A stretch of DNA of 17,409 nucleotides from positions 1 through 17,409 of the forward strand of contig NZ_BSPX01000085.1 of the NCBI RefSeq assembly GCF_030161255.1, in the 5' to 3' direction. The notes below the pieces were generated by a model. The model had not been told where the DNA came from. It saw only the letters and a program-made list of their open reading frames with translations, and ran no database searches. The stretch comes from Zoogloea oryzae. Lineage in GTDB: Bacteria > Pseudomonadota > Gammaproteobacteria > Burkholderiales > Rhodocyclaceae. Positions 1 to 7,137 of this stretch are shown here, piece after piece (the stretch's first letter is position 1; each line of letters opens with the position of its first letter). Made by a program: the position numbers and the translations under genes.

Positions 1-41
1 CCCTCCACCGCGCTGAACAACTGCGCTGCGAAGAGGGCCGA

Positions 42-69
42 ATTATAAAGAACTATCAGAAGGCGTCAA
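42..69 (-). promoter_or_regulatory. Strong sigma70-type promoter reading out of the left edge
   Basis: On the minus strand TTGACG (69-64) is followed after 16 bp by a perfect TATAAT (47-42). The bases after the -10 are GC-rich (CGGCCC), as in promoters of rRNA and tRNA genes under stringent control. The transcript would start near position 35 and leave the window, so the gene served is not visible. A stable RNA gene is my guess. The 5 bp between dnaB and the rest of this stretch show no clear terminator hairpin. Confidence 0.7.
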
Positions 70-101
70 GAGGTTTGGGGAAATTAATTCAAAACAGCGC
101 A

Positions 102-1505
102 TCAGTAGTCATCCCCCCCACCAGCCATCCTCATCCCCGCAAAGTTTTCGAAACGGGTGAACTCCCCGATGAAAGTCATGGGGATGGTGCCGGTCGAGCC
201 GTTCCGGTGCTTAGAGATGATCAGCTCGGCCATCCCCTTGTCGGGCGAGTCGGGGTTATAGATTTCGTCCCGATAGATGAACATGATGATGTCCGCGTCC
301 TGCTCGATAGCGCCGGACTCCCGCAGATCCGATGCGACCGGGCGTTTGTTGGGGCGCTGCTCCAGGCTTCGGTTGAGCTGCGAGAGCGCAATGATCGGCA
401 CATGCAGCTCCTTTGCCAGCGATTTCACCGACCGCGAGATCTCCGACAACTCGGCCGAGCGGTTGTCGCTCTCCTTCAGCGAGGTCATCAGCTGGAGGTA
501 GTCGATCACGATCAACCCCAAGCGGCCGCACTGGCGATGCAGACGGCGGCAACGCGCGCGCAAGTCGGTCGGATTGAGGCCCGGGGTCTCATCGATGAAG
601 ATCGGCGCCTCATGGAGCTTGCCCAGCGCGTAAGTGAGCCGCTGCCACTCTTCGTCGTTGAGCTTGCCGGAACGGATCTTGTGCTGGTCGATGCGCCCCA
701 CGGACGACAGGAAACGGGTCGCCAGCTGCGTGCCCGGCATTTCCATCGAGAACACTGCCACCGGCAACCCGCCCTCGATCGCCACGTGCTCGGCGATGTT
801 CAGCGCCAGCGAGGTCTTGCCCATACCGGGGCGAGCGGCCAGCACGATCATGTCTGACGGCTGCAGGCCGGACGTCTTGTCGTCGAGGTCCGCCAGGCCG
901 GTGGCGACACCGGTAATGCCTGCAGGGGAATCGCGGTCGTAGAGCTCCTGGATACGATCGACCACCTGACCAAGGATTGGCTGGATCGGCACGAAGCCGC
1001 TGACCGTGCGCGCGCCCGCCTCGGCAATCTCGAACACCTTGGCCTCTGCTTCATCGAGCAGCGTCTTGGCGTCCTTGCCTGAAGGCGTCAGCGCACTGGC
1101 GGCAATATCGTCACCCACCGACACCAGCTTCCGCAGAATCGCGCGCTCACGAATGATCTCGCCGTAGCGCCGGACGTTGGCCGCCGACGGCGTGCTGTTG
1201 GCAATCTCGCCCAGATACGACAGGCCACCGACGTGCTCGGCCTCGCCATTCTTCTCGAGCGCCTCGAAGACAGTGACCACGTCGGCCGGCTTGCCCAGCT
1301 CGATCAGGCGGGCGATCTGGCGAAAGATCCGGCGGTGATCGTCCCGGTAGAAATCCGCCTCATTGACGACATCGCCCACCCGGTCCCACACGGTGTTGTC
1401 GATCAGCAGACCACCCAGCAGGGACTGCTCCGCCTCCAGCGAATGGGGAGGCAGGCGCAGATTCGACATCACGGGATCATCGGAATGATTTTGAGATTTG
1501 CGCAT
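102..1505 (-). CDS. dnaB: Replicative DNA helicase DnaB
   Basis: Hexameric 5'-3' helicase that unwinds DNA at the replication fork and binds primase. The 467-aa protein has the N-terminal primase-binding domain (about 18-118), a linker, and a RecA-like motor domain (about 190-460). Visible motifs are Walker A ARPGMGKTS (224-232), Walker B LIVIDYLQLM (331-340), the ALSQLN motif (373-378) and the arginine-finger region KHRNG (432-436). Length is close to E. coli DnaB and there is no intein. The ATG at 1505 has only a weak ribosome binding site; a second ATG (residue 13, MSNLRLPPHS) is a possible alternative start. It is separated from rplI by an intrinsic terminator, so it needs its own promoter or readthrough. 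Identity is certain from sequence; the exact start is less so. Confidence 0.98.
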   Translation of the reverse strand: MRKSQNHSDDPVMSNLRLPPHSLEAEQSLLGGLLIDNTVWDRVGDVVNEADFYRDDHRRIFRQIARLIELGKPADVVTVFEALEKNGEAEHVGGLSYLGEIANSTPSAANVRRYGEIIRERAILRKLVSVGDDIAASALTPSGKDAKTLLDEAEAKVFEIAEAGARTVSGFVPIQPILGQVVDRIQELYDRDSPAGITGVATGLADLDDKTSGLQPSDMIVLAARPGMGKTSLALNIAEHVAIEGGLPVAVFSMEMPGTQLATRFLSSVGRIDQHKIRSGKLNDEEWQRLTYALGKLHEAPIFIDETPGLNPTDLRARCRRLHRQCGRLGLIVIDYLQLMTSLKESDNRSAELSEISRSVKSLAKELHVPIIALSQLNRSLEQRPNKRPVASDLRESGAIEQDADIIMFIYRDEIYNPDSPDKGMAELIISKHRNGSTGTIPMTFIGEFTRFENFAGMRMAGGGDDY

Positions 1506-1545
1506 AGTCCATCAGTAGAACGAAACACCCGGAACAATCCGGACT

Positions 1546-1579
1546 AAAAACAAAAAGGGCTGCACGAGGCAGCCCTTTT
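1546..1579 (-). terminator. Intrinsic terminator after rplI
   Basis: On the minus strand an 11-bp perfect stem (AAAAGGGCTGC / GCAGCCCTTTT, plus-strand arms 1553-1563 and 1569-1579, 5-nt loop) is followed by TTTTTGTTTTT. It lies 27 bp after the rplI stop and ends the ribosomal-protein operon 40 bp before dnaB starts. Confidence 0.92.
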
Positions 1580-1606
1580 CGATCGAAGCGAGTACTCGCC
1601 AGCCGA

Positions 1607-2056
1607 TCAGTTCTCGCCGACCACCGTGACGGTGATGGTAGCAGTCACGTCGGTGTGCAGGGCGACGACGAGTTGCGACTCGCCGACAACCTTCAGCGGA
1701 CCTTCCGGCATGCGGACGGCAGACTTCTCGACGGCAAAGCCTTGAGCCTTGAGGGCATCGGCGATGTCAGCGTTGGTGACGGAGCCGAACAGGCGACCAT
1801 CGACACCAGCCTTACGGCTGACGGTGACGGCCAGACCTTCGAGCTTCTCGCCCTGAGCCTGAGCGGCGGCCAGTTGCTCGGCGGCGATGCGCTCGAGCTC
1901 GGCACGACGGGCTTCGAACTCAGCCAGGTTGGCGGCGTTGGCACGCTTGGCCTTGCCTTGGGGGATCAGGAAGTTACGGGCATAGCCGTCCTTGACCTTG
2001 ACCACGTCGCCCAGACCACCCAGGTTGACAACCTTGTCCAAAAGAATGATTTGCAT
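1607..2056 (-). CDS. rplI: 50S ribosomal protein L9 (bL9)
   Basis: Structural protein of the large ribosomal subunit that binds 23S rRNA near the L1 stalk. The 149-aa length equals that of E. coli L9. The N-terminal domain begins MQIILLDKVVNLGGLGDVVK and carries the basic GYARNFLIPQGKA segment (24-36). A long charged helix (about 41-75) leads to the C-terminal domain with the GRLFGSVT motif (87-94). A clear ribosome binding site (GGAGAG) precedes the ATG. It is the last gene of rpsF-priB-rpsR-rplI, 15 bp after rpsR, and is followed by a strong terminator. Assignment is by direct sequence recognition. Confidence 0.98.
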   Translation of the reverse strand: MQIILLDKVVNLGGLGDVVKVKDGYARNFLIPQGKAKRANAANLAEFEARRAELERIAAEQLAAAQAQGEKLEGLAVTVSRKAGVDGRLFGSVTNADIADALKAQGFAVEKSAVRMPEGPLKVVGESQLVVALHTDVTATITVTVVGEN

Positions 2057-2071
2057 GCTGTCTCTCCGGGA

Positions 2072-2341
2072 TTACTGGTGCAGGTCGGTGTAAGGCAGGA
2101 GCGCGAGGAAGCGGGCACGCTTGATCGCGGTGGACAGCTGACGCTGGTAGCCAGACTTGGTACCGGTGATGCGAGCCGGCATGATCTTGGCGTTTTCGGT
2201 GATGAAGTCCTTCAGGATGTCCACATCCTTGTAGTCGATCTCTTCGATCTTCTCTGCGCTGAAACGGCAGAACTTGCGACGCTTGAAGAGGCTGCGACCG
2301 CCACGGTCGTCCTTACGCTTCATTGCTGGCTTGAATGCCAT
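2072..2341 (-). CDS. rpsR: 30S ribosomal protein S18 (bS18)
   Basis: Small-subunit protein that forms a heterodimer with S6 on the 16S rRNA platform. The 89-aa protein is recognised by KFCRFSAEKIEEIDYKDVD, the ITGTKSGYQRQLSTAIKRAR rRNA-binding stretch and the LLPYTD C-terminus. It is about 14 residues longer than E. coli S18 through a basic N-terminal extension; a second ATG at residue 7 could also serve. The upstream GGAAGGAA is a good ribosome binding site for the first ATG and supports the longer form. Its first 29 bases overlap the 3' end of priB, so translation is probably coupled. Confidence 0.97.
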   Translation of the reverse strand: MAFKPAMKRKDDRGGRSLFKRRKFCRFSAEKIEEIDYKDVDILKDFITENAKIMPARITGTKSGYQRQLSTAIKRARFLALLPYTDLHQ

Positions 2342-2657
2342 GATTCGTTCCTTCCAAAAATTCGATCGTATCGATGTGCAATACAGGCATCCTGCTCCGC
2401 AGACTTTTTGCTGCGAGGAAACCGGTGAGCCGGGCGGTACTGCCGAGACGGGCGACGGCTAGCATTTTTGCCTTGTCACCCACGGCCACCACCTGCAACT
2501 CGAGCTCCACATTCCGGGGGAGCCCGGCTTCCGTCTGCCGCGACCGGTGCTCGATGCGTCCTGCCAGCACCGGCACACCGCCGGGGGAGTAACGCATCTG
2601 ACCAATCTCGGCCAGGACGCCTTCTATCTCAAAACTGTTGCGGCCCTGCTCCTGCAA
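2313..2657 (-). CDS. priB: Primosomal replication protein PriB (N)
   Basis: Single OB-fold protein that binds ssDNA and links PriA to DnaT/DnaC-type loading during replication restart. It fits the family by the MRYSPGGVPVLAG segment (22-34), EAGLPRNVELELQVVAVG (44-61), the TGFLAAKSLRS loop (79-89) and the VLHIDTIEF end (92-100). It also fits by position, between rpsF and rpsR. At 114 aa it is slightly longer than usual. No ATG is available near the conserved N-terminus; the only start matching the family is a TTG one base after the rpsF stop, without its own ribosome binding site. That suggests coupling to rpsF termination. Its 3' end overlaps rpsR by 29 bases. Confidence 0.88.
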   Translation of the reverse strand: MQEQGRNSFEIEGVLAEIGQMRYSPGGVPVLAGRIEHRSRQTEAGLPRNVELELQVVAVGDKAKMLAVARLGSTARLTGFLAAKSLRSRMPVLHIDTIEFLEGTNHGIQASNEA

Positions 2658-2658
2658 C

Positions 2659-3042
2659 TCAGGCGGCGGGCTGCTGCTCGGCGGCCGGCTTGGCCTCGTC
2701 GGCGGAGGTCAGGGAGCGGGACTTCTCTTCCTTCATCATCGGCGACGGAGTGGTGACAGCCTTCTTGGTGCGGATAGACAGGTGACGCAGGACGGCATCG
2801 TTGAACTTGAAGCCGTGCTCCAGTTCGGCGATGGTCGGCTGATCGCACTCGATGTTCATCAGCACGTAGTGAGCCTTGTGGATCTTCTGGATCGGGTAGG
2901 CCAGCTGACGACGGCCCCAGTCTTCCAGGCGATGGATCTGGCCGCCCTGGGAGGTGACGAGGCTGCGGTAGCGCTCGATCATGGCGGGCACTTGCTCGCT
3001 CTGATCGGGATGAACGATGAAAACGACTTCGTAATGTCGCAT
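2659..3042 (-). CDS. rpsF: 30S ribosomal protein S6 (bS6)
   Basis: Small-subunit protein that pairs with S18 on the ribosome platform. The 127-aa product starts MRHYEVVFIVHPDQSEQVP and contains the DWGRRQLAYPIQKIHKAHYV core (41-60) and the NDAVLRHL helix (81-88), followed by a charged Ala/Glu/Lys-rich tail. The frame is open upstream to 3150, but homology starts at the ATG at 3042, which has a near-perfect AAGGAG ribosome binding site 7 bases before it, so the longer reading was rejected. It heads rpsF-priB-rpsR-rplI and is preceded by a structured leader that lies directly after tRNA-Ser. Confidence 0.97.
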   Translation of the reverse strand: MRHYEVVFIVHPDQSEQVPAMIERYRSLVTSQGGQIHRLEDWGRRQLAYPIQKIHKAHYVLMNIECDQPTIAELEHGFKFNDAVLRHLSIRTKKAVTTPSPMMKEEKSRSLTSADEAKPAAEQQPAA

Positions 3043-3101
3043 GAGATCTCCTTCTGGATTAAAGCCCTCCGTCATGCGAACGGTAGGACAAGGTAAAACA
3101 C

Positions 3102-3159
3102 GGCCGGATCGGCCGCCACGAACGTGGCAAAGCGCGCGCCTTACAAGCAAGGCACACGC
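3102..3159 (-). promoter_or_regulatory. Structured leader of rpsF: three consecutive hairpins
   Basis: In the 137 bases between tRNA-Ser and rpsF the minus-strand RNA can form three adjacent stems. The first is 11 bp with two G-U pairs (plus arms 3132-3142 / 3149-3159) followed by UUU. The second is 6 bp (3115-3120 / 3123-3128). The third is 5 bp (GGCCG/CGGCC, 3102-3106 / 3110-3114). The first could be a weak terminator for the tRNA. The group could also hold the autoregulatory S6:S18-binding leader known upstream of rpsF in many bacteria. I cannot match that motif base by base. No convincing promoter is seen between the tRNA and rpsF. Confidence 0.5.
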
Positions 3160-3177
3160 TAACCATCCGGGGGAATT

Positions 3178-3270
<93 letters not shown>

Positions 3271-3283
3271 AAGTGGAGGCGGC

Positions 3284-3311
3284 ACTATACATGAAGAATT
3301 CAGGATGTCAA
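3284..3311 (-). promoter_or_regulatory. Promoter of tRNA-Ser
   Basis: On the minus strand a perfect TTGACA (3311-3306) is separated by 16 bp from TATAGT (3289-3284). The start would fall near 3277, about 7 bases before the mature tRNA 5' end. The discriminator is GCCGCC, the GC-rich type linked to ppGpp/DksA control of stable RNA promoters. The -35 element overlaps the last codons of the symporter gene, whose stop is at 3300-3302. Confidence 0.85.
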
Positions 3312-5351
3312 AGCCTGTTTTCGTTTTTTCGCTGGATCGGGCAGACGGACGTCGTCCACGAGGGCCTGAACCTCGGCACTCGGCGGGGGCGTGAGGAGGC
3401 TGACGACGGCAATCACCACGAAGCCTGCGGGCACGCCGAAGACGCCGCAGGAGATCGGATGGATGTCCAGCCAGGCGTCGGCCATGCTGCCGCCGAAGAA
3501 GGGATGGGTGCGCACGATGTAGTAGAGCGTCACCCCGAGCCCGGCGATCATGCCGGTCACCGCGCCCCACTTGTTGGCGCGCTTCCAGAAGATGCCCAGT
3601 ACCAGCGCGGGAAAGAAGGCCGACGCAGCGATCGAGAAGGCCAGCCCGACCATGAACAGGATGCTGTCCGGACGCAGCGACGCCACCCAGGCGGCCACCA
3701 CCGCCACCACGAGCAGCTGGGACTTGGTGATCACCAGCCGGCGCTGGGTGGAGGCTTCCGGGTTGATGATCTTGTAGTAGAGATCATGGGACAGGGCGTG
3801 GGAGATCGTCAGCAGCAGACCATCGGCCGTTGACAGCGCCGCAGCCAGGCCACCCGCGGCCACCAGCCCGGAAACAACGTAGGGCAATCCGGCCAGTTCC
3901 GGCACCAGCAGCAGGATCGCGTCGCTGTTGATGGTGAGTTCGGCCAACTGGAGGATGCCGTCGCCGTTGATGTCCTCGATCTTGACGAGGCCGACCTTGC
4001 CCCACGAGGCCACCCAGTGGGGCAAGGTGGCAATGTTGGAGCCGACCAGACTGCTATAGACCTCCCACTTGGCGAACACCGCATAGGCCGGCGCCGTGAC
4101 ATACAGCAGGAAGATGAAGAACAGCGACCAGAATACCGAGCGTCGCGCCTCGCGCACCGTCGGCGTCGTGTAGTAGCGCATCAGGATGTGGGGCAGTGCA
4201 GCGGTGCCGACCATCAACACGAAGGTGAGCGCCAGAAAGTTGCGCCGGGCGCTATCCCGGGCAGCCTGATCGGCCCCCGGGTGGGCTTCGGCGTGGGGCG
4301 GCGGTGGCACGGTGCGGGAGAGGCTGTCCTGACGGGCCCGCTCCCACTTCACGCGGGCTTCATCGGCGGTACGGGGCAGATCACGCAGTTGCCGTTCAGC
4401 GACAGAGATATCCCGGGCTGCCGCGCCCTGGGTGCGCAGCTCGTTAACCCGCTGAACCTGAGCCATCCGCTCCGCGGCAAGGGAGTCGGGCAGGTCGGCG
4501 ATCTTGCGGGCGTACTCCTCGGCGCGATGCCGGTACTGCACGCGGACAGCGTTCTCCCGCGGCTCGGAGAACAGCTCCAGCTCCTTCACACCCAGATCCT
4601 GCAGGACCTTGCCGTAGGTCAGCTGGGGCAGCGGAACGCCGGTCACCTTGTACGACAGGATGCCCACCGGTACCAGATAGGCGACGATGAGGATCAGGTA
4701 CTGAGCGACCTGCGTCCAGGTCACCGCCCGCATTCCACCCAGAAACGAACACACCAGGATGCCCGCGAGGCCCACGAACACGCCGATCTCGAACTCGATG
4801 CCGATGAAACGGCTGGTGATGAGCCCCACGCCGTAGATCTGCGCCACCACGTAAACGAAGCTCGCCAGCACGCCGGCAAACACGCCGACCACCCGGGCAA
4901 AGTGCCCCTCGTATCGCGCACCAAGGAAATCCGGAATCGTGAACTGTCCGAACTTGCGCAGGAAGGGCGCCAGCAGCAGCGCCACCAGAACATAGCCGCC
5001 CGTCCAGCCGGTGACGAAGGCGAGCCCCTCGAAGCCGGCGTAGTACAGCGTGCCCGCCAGCCCGATGAAGGACGCGGCGCTCATCCAGTCGGCGGCGGTG
5101 GCCATGCCGTTGAACAGCGCCGGCACCCGCCGCCCCGCCACGTAGTATTCGGAGACGTCGGAAGTCCGGCTCATCACGCCGATGGCGGCGTAGATGGCGA
5201 TCGTCGCAAACAGGAAGATCTGGCCGATCCAGCGGGGTGCCAGGCCGAACTGCTCGGCCACGGCGAGCATCGCCACCAGGCTGAAGAAGCCCGCTGCGTA
5301 GAAAAGGTAATAGCGCCAGACGCGCCGGGACAGGCTGGCTGGGGAGCTCAT
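3300..5351 (-). CDS. Sodium:solute symporter, VC2705 subfamily (probable acetate/monocarboxylate uptake)
   Basis: Inner-membrane SSF (SLC5-type) transporter, 683 aa, with about 13 predicted membrane helices. The family shows in DVSEYYVAGRRVPALFNGMA (65-84), ADWMSAASFIGLAG (87-100) and the signature GGLAAALSTADGLLLTISHA (500-519). It is about 130 residues longer than E. coli ActP. Most of the excess is a hydrophilic, charged, probably helical segment (about 258-370) between membrane helices. A second feature is a canonical EF-hand-like loop, DINGDGILQLAE (460-471), in an extramembrane region. The preceding DUF4212 small subunit, 12 bp upstream, is the usual partner, and the ribosome binding site TGAGG overlaps that gene's stop. 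Acetate as substrate is inferred from acs and kinase context; other short-chain acids are possible. Confidence 0.9.
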   Translation of the reverse strand: MSSPASLSRRVWRYYLFYAAGFFSLVAMLAVAEQFGLAPRWIGQIFLFATIAIYAAIGVMSRTSDVSEYYVAGRRVPALFNGMATAADWMSAASFIGLAGTLYYAGFEGLAFVTGWTGGYVLVALLLAPFLRKFGQFTIPDFLGARYEGHFARVVGVFAGVLASFVYVVAQIYGVGLITSRFIGIEFEIGVFVGLAGILVCSFLGGMRAVTWTQVAQYLILIVAYLVPVGILSYKVTGVPLPQLTYGKVLQDLGVKELELFSEPRENAVRVQYRHRAEEYARKIADLPDSLAAERMAQVQRVNELRTQGAAARDISVAERQLRDLPRTADEARVKWERARQDSLSRTVPPPPHAEAHPGADQAARDSARRNFLALTFVLMVGTAALPHILMRYYTTPTVREARRSVFWSLFFIFLLYVTAPAYAVFAKWEVYSSLVGSNIATLPHWVASWGKVGLVKIEDINGDGILQLAELTINSDAILLLVPELAGLPYVVSGLVAAGGLAAALSTADGLLLTISHALSHDLYYKIINPEASTQRRLVITKSQLLVVAVVAAWVASLRPDSILFMVGLAFSIAASAFFPALVLGIFWKRANKWGAVTGMIAGLGVTLYYIVRTHPFFGGSMADAWLDIHPISCGVFGVPAGFVVIAVVSLLTPPPSAEVQALVDDVRLPDPAKKRKQALTS

Positions 5352-5363
5352 CGTTGCGCGGCC

Positions 5364-5651
5364 TCAGTCATCGGGGTCGAGGCCGTGGCGCCGCTCGAGG
5401 CGCGTCATGCAGAAATCGTAGAGCCAGACGATCAGCAGGAACACGATCAGCGCGCCTTGCGCCGCCATGTAAAAGCCGAAAGGCCAGCCGAAGAAGACCA
5501 CCGAATTGAGTTCGTCCGCAAACCATCCGGGCAGGAAACTCACCGCGGCCCAGACGAGCAGCAGCCCCGCGGTCAGCCGCAGGGTCGTCTTCCAGTATCG
5601 CGCTGCGGCGGTGCGCGTTTCCGCACTGTTGTCGTTGTTGTCCCGGCTCAC
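5364..5651 (-). CDS. DUF4212 small subunit of the sodium:solute symporter
   Basis: Small 95-aa inner-membrane protein with two hydrophobic helices (about 27-45 and 53-81). The family core is visible as RYWKTTLRLTAGLLLVW, then LNSVVFFGWPFGFYMAAQG and a C-terminal VWLYDFCMTRLERRHG. Proteins of this family (also called symporter small subunit, YjcH-like in role) are almost always encoded directly before a VC2705-type symporter, as here. The start is GTG at 5651 with a good AGAGG ribosome binding site. An own promoter lies 42 bp upstream, so the two-gene transport unit can be expressed apart from the regulatory genes. The exact role (folding, stability or gating of the partner) is not known to me. 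Confidence 0.9.
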   Translation of the reverse strand: MSRDNNDNSAETRTAAARYWKTTLRLTAGLLLVWAAVSFLPGWFADELNSVVFFGWPFGFYMAAQGALIVFLLIVWLYDFCMTRLERRHGLDPDD

Positions 5652-5671
5652 AAGCCTCTTTCTCCCGCTCC

Positions 5672-5685
5672 TGGCCGTACGGCCA
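5672..5685 (-). promoter_or_regulatory. 14-bp perfect palindrome at the start of the DUF4212-symporter transcript
   Basis: TGGCCGTACGGCCA is a perfect inverted repeat without spacer that begins at about +1 of the predicted transcript and ends about 20 bases before the GTG start. It could be an operator for a dimeric regulator or form a small RNA hairpin. No regulator is assigned. Confidence 0.4.
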
Positions 5686-5692
5686 CGGGGCG

Positions 5693-5720
5693 AGTATAGC
5701 CCCCGTCCGCGGCACTACAA
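5693..5720 (-). promoter_or_regulatory. Promoter of the DUF4212-symporter pair
   Basis: On the minus strand TATACT (5698-5693) lies 16 bp after TTGTAG (5720-5715). The -35 element coincides with the last codon and stop codon of the DUF294 gene. The -10 matches 5 of 6 consensus bases and the -35 only its TTG core, so activation by a regulator is plausible. The whole intergenic gap is 63 bp. Confidence 0.55.
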
Positions 5721-7124
5721 CTGATACCGGACCTGGAGCTTCTGCTGCAGGCGCCGCGCCTGACGAAAAGACTCCTTCAGGAACGTCCGCTCGAGCTCGT
5801 TCAGGGACGCCGGGGCGATCTGGTTGGCTCCACCGCCAGGCTCCCGCGGGCTGGCAAGGCGAAGCTGCTGGATGAAGCCAAAGGCATCGACCAGCGCCCT
5901 CACCTCCCGCCGCGGCCAGCTCAGCGCCTCACCGGCCGCCTGCAGGCGGCCGACAGTGGCGGTTTCGGCAACCCCCAAGGCCAGCGCGTAGATCCGCGCC
6001 GCATCGACGAACACCCGGCTGCCATCACGCTTCAGGTCGATGAGCCCGGTTTCCCGATCCACCGAAAAATCCCGGAGCACCCCGAGCGGCGGCCCGCTGC
6101 GCAGGGCGTTTGCCGCCATGAAGCGCAGGAACAGCGGGGTATCGCCGGCGATGCCGAGCAGCCAGCGCTGCAGCGCCGCCGCCAGCTGCCAGTCGCCCGC
6201 GAGGGGACGGAAATCGAAGAAGATCGTGGCGTTGAGGAGATCGTCGGCCGTGCCGCTGTGCATCCAGCCGGCAAAGCACGCCCGCCACTCGCCCAGCGAC
6301 AGGCACCAGCGTGGATTGCCAGCCATCACCTCGCCCTTGCAGAGTGGAAAGCCGCAGGCGTCGAGGATCTCATTGACCCGCCGGGCGAAGGGCAGGAAGC
6401 CTGCCCGCAGCGCCTCCGGATCATCATCTGCGCTGCAGGCGAAGATCAGCCCGTTGTCCTGATCGGTGGCAAGCGTCTGCTCCAGCCGCCCTTCCGAGCC
6501 GAAGGCGAGCCAGCACCAGGGCACCAGCGGCACTTCAATCTCGGCTTCGGCCAGGTCGATGACTGCCTGCACCACGAGATCGTTGAGCATGGCGATCCAC
6601 TCGCCCAGCGCACCGCTGCCCTCACCAAGCTCGACCATTGCCGTGGCGGCCTCCCGCACCCGGGCCGCGGCCTTGGCGAGGCTGACCACGCCGCGCGCAG
6701 ACTGGATCGCCTCGACAAGATCATCAGAGCCGGCAAACCGGCTGGCGTAGAGATCGCTCCGGGAGAGCACGCCGACGAGCTGGCCCGCCCCGTCGGTGAC
6801 CACCAGATGGCGCAGGCCGTGCCGGGCCAGCATCAGCCGGGCCAGATGGGCGCTGGCATCGCCGGGCAGGGCCACCACACCGCCGGTCATGACGCCAGCC
6901 ACCGGTGCGCCGAGATCGCCACCGGGCAGCACGACTCGGTCGATGACGTCGCGGAGAGTCAGCATCCCGAGCGGGCGCCGGGCCGGATCGACGATGACCA
7001 CCGTGCCGACCCGCGCCGCATCCATCCGTTGCAGCGCTTCCCGGATGCTCGCCTCGGGGAGCGCATGCACCGGCGGGCGACGCAGCAGCGCCGTCAGGCC
7101 TCCACTGCGTTGGGCTGAGGACAT
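5715..7124 (-). CDS. CBS-pair / DUF294 nucleotidyltransferase-like protein
   Basis: Predicted soluble signalling protein of 469 aa. Residues about 15-130 form a CBS pair (adenosyl-nucleotide sensing in other proteins). About 165-310 is the DUF294 domain with a GlnD-like nucleotidyltransferase signature, GSEGRLEQ (209-216) and TDQDN (220-224) with D221 and D223 as likely metal ligands. About 320-460 is the DUF294 C-terminal helical domain. Many relatives carry an N-terminal cyclic-nucleotide-binding domain; this one starts directly at the CBS region. It lies 13 bp after the exonuclease-fusion gene, so it is in the same operon. Genes of this family commonly sit beside acetate-type symporters and DnaQ-like nucleases. 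Enzymatic activity and target are unknown; nucleotidylation of a partner is an inference from the fold. Confidence 0.85.
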   Translation of the reverse strand: MSSAQRSGGLTALLRRPPVHALPEASIREALQRMDAARVGTVVIVDPARRPLGMLTLRDVIDRVVLPGGDLGAPVAGVMTGGVVALPGDASAHLARLMLARHGLRHLVVTDGAGQLVGVLSRSDLYASRFAGSDDLVEAIQSARGVVSLAKAAARVREAATAMVELGEGSGALGEWIAMLNDLVVQAVIDLAEAEIEVPLVPWCWLAFGSEGRLEQTLATDQDNGLIFACSADDDPEALRAGFLPFARRVNEILDACGFPLCKGEVMAGNPRWCLSLGEWRACFAGWMHSGTADDLLNATIFFDFRPLAGDWQLAAALQRWLLGIAGDTPLFLRFMAANALRSGPPLGVLRDFSVDRETGLIDLKRDGSRVFVDAARIYALALGVAETATVGRLQAAGEALSWPRREVRALVDAFGFIQQLRLASPREPGGGANQIAPASLNELERTFLKESFRQARRLQQKLQVRYQL

Positions 7125-7137
7125 GAGCGGCGGCCGC

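Noticed and set aside
3043..3150. 36-residue N-terminal extension of S6
   Set aside because: No homology to S6, and the ATG at 3042 has a near-perfect ribosome binding site.
4017..5699. 560-codon plus-strand open frame opposite the symporter and DUF4212 genes
   Set aside because: Spans two real genes in antisense and has a His/Arg/Gln-rich product, as expected for a shadow frame.
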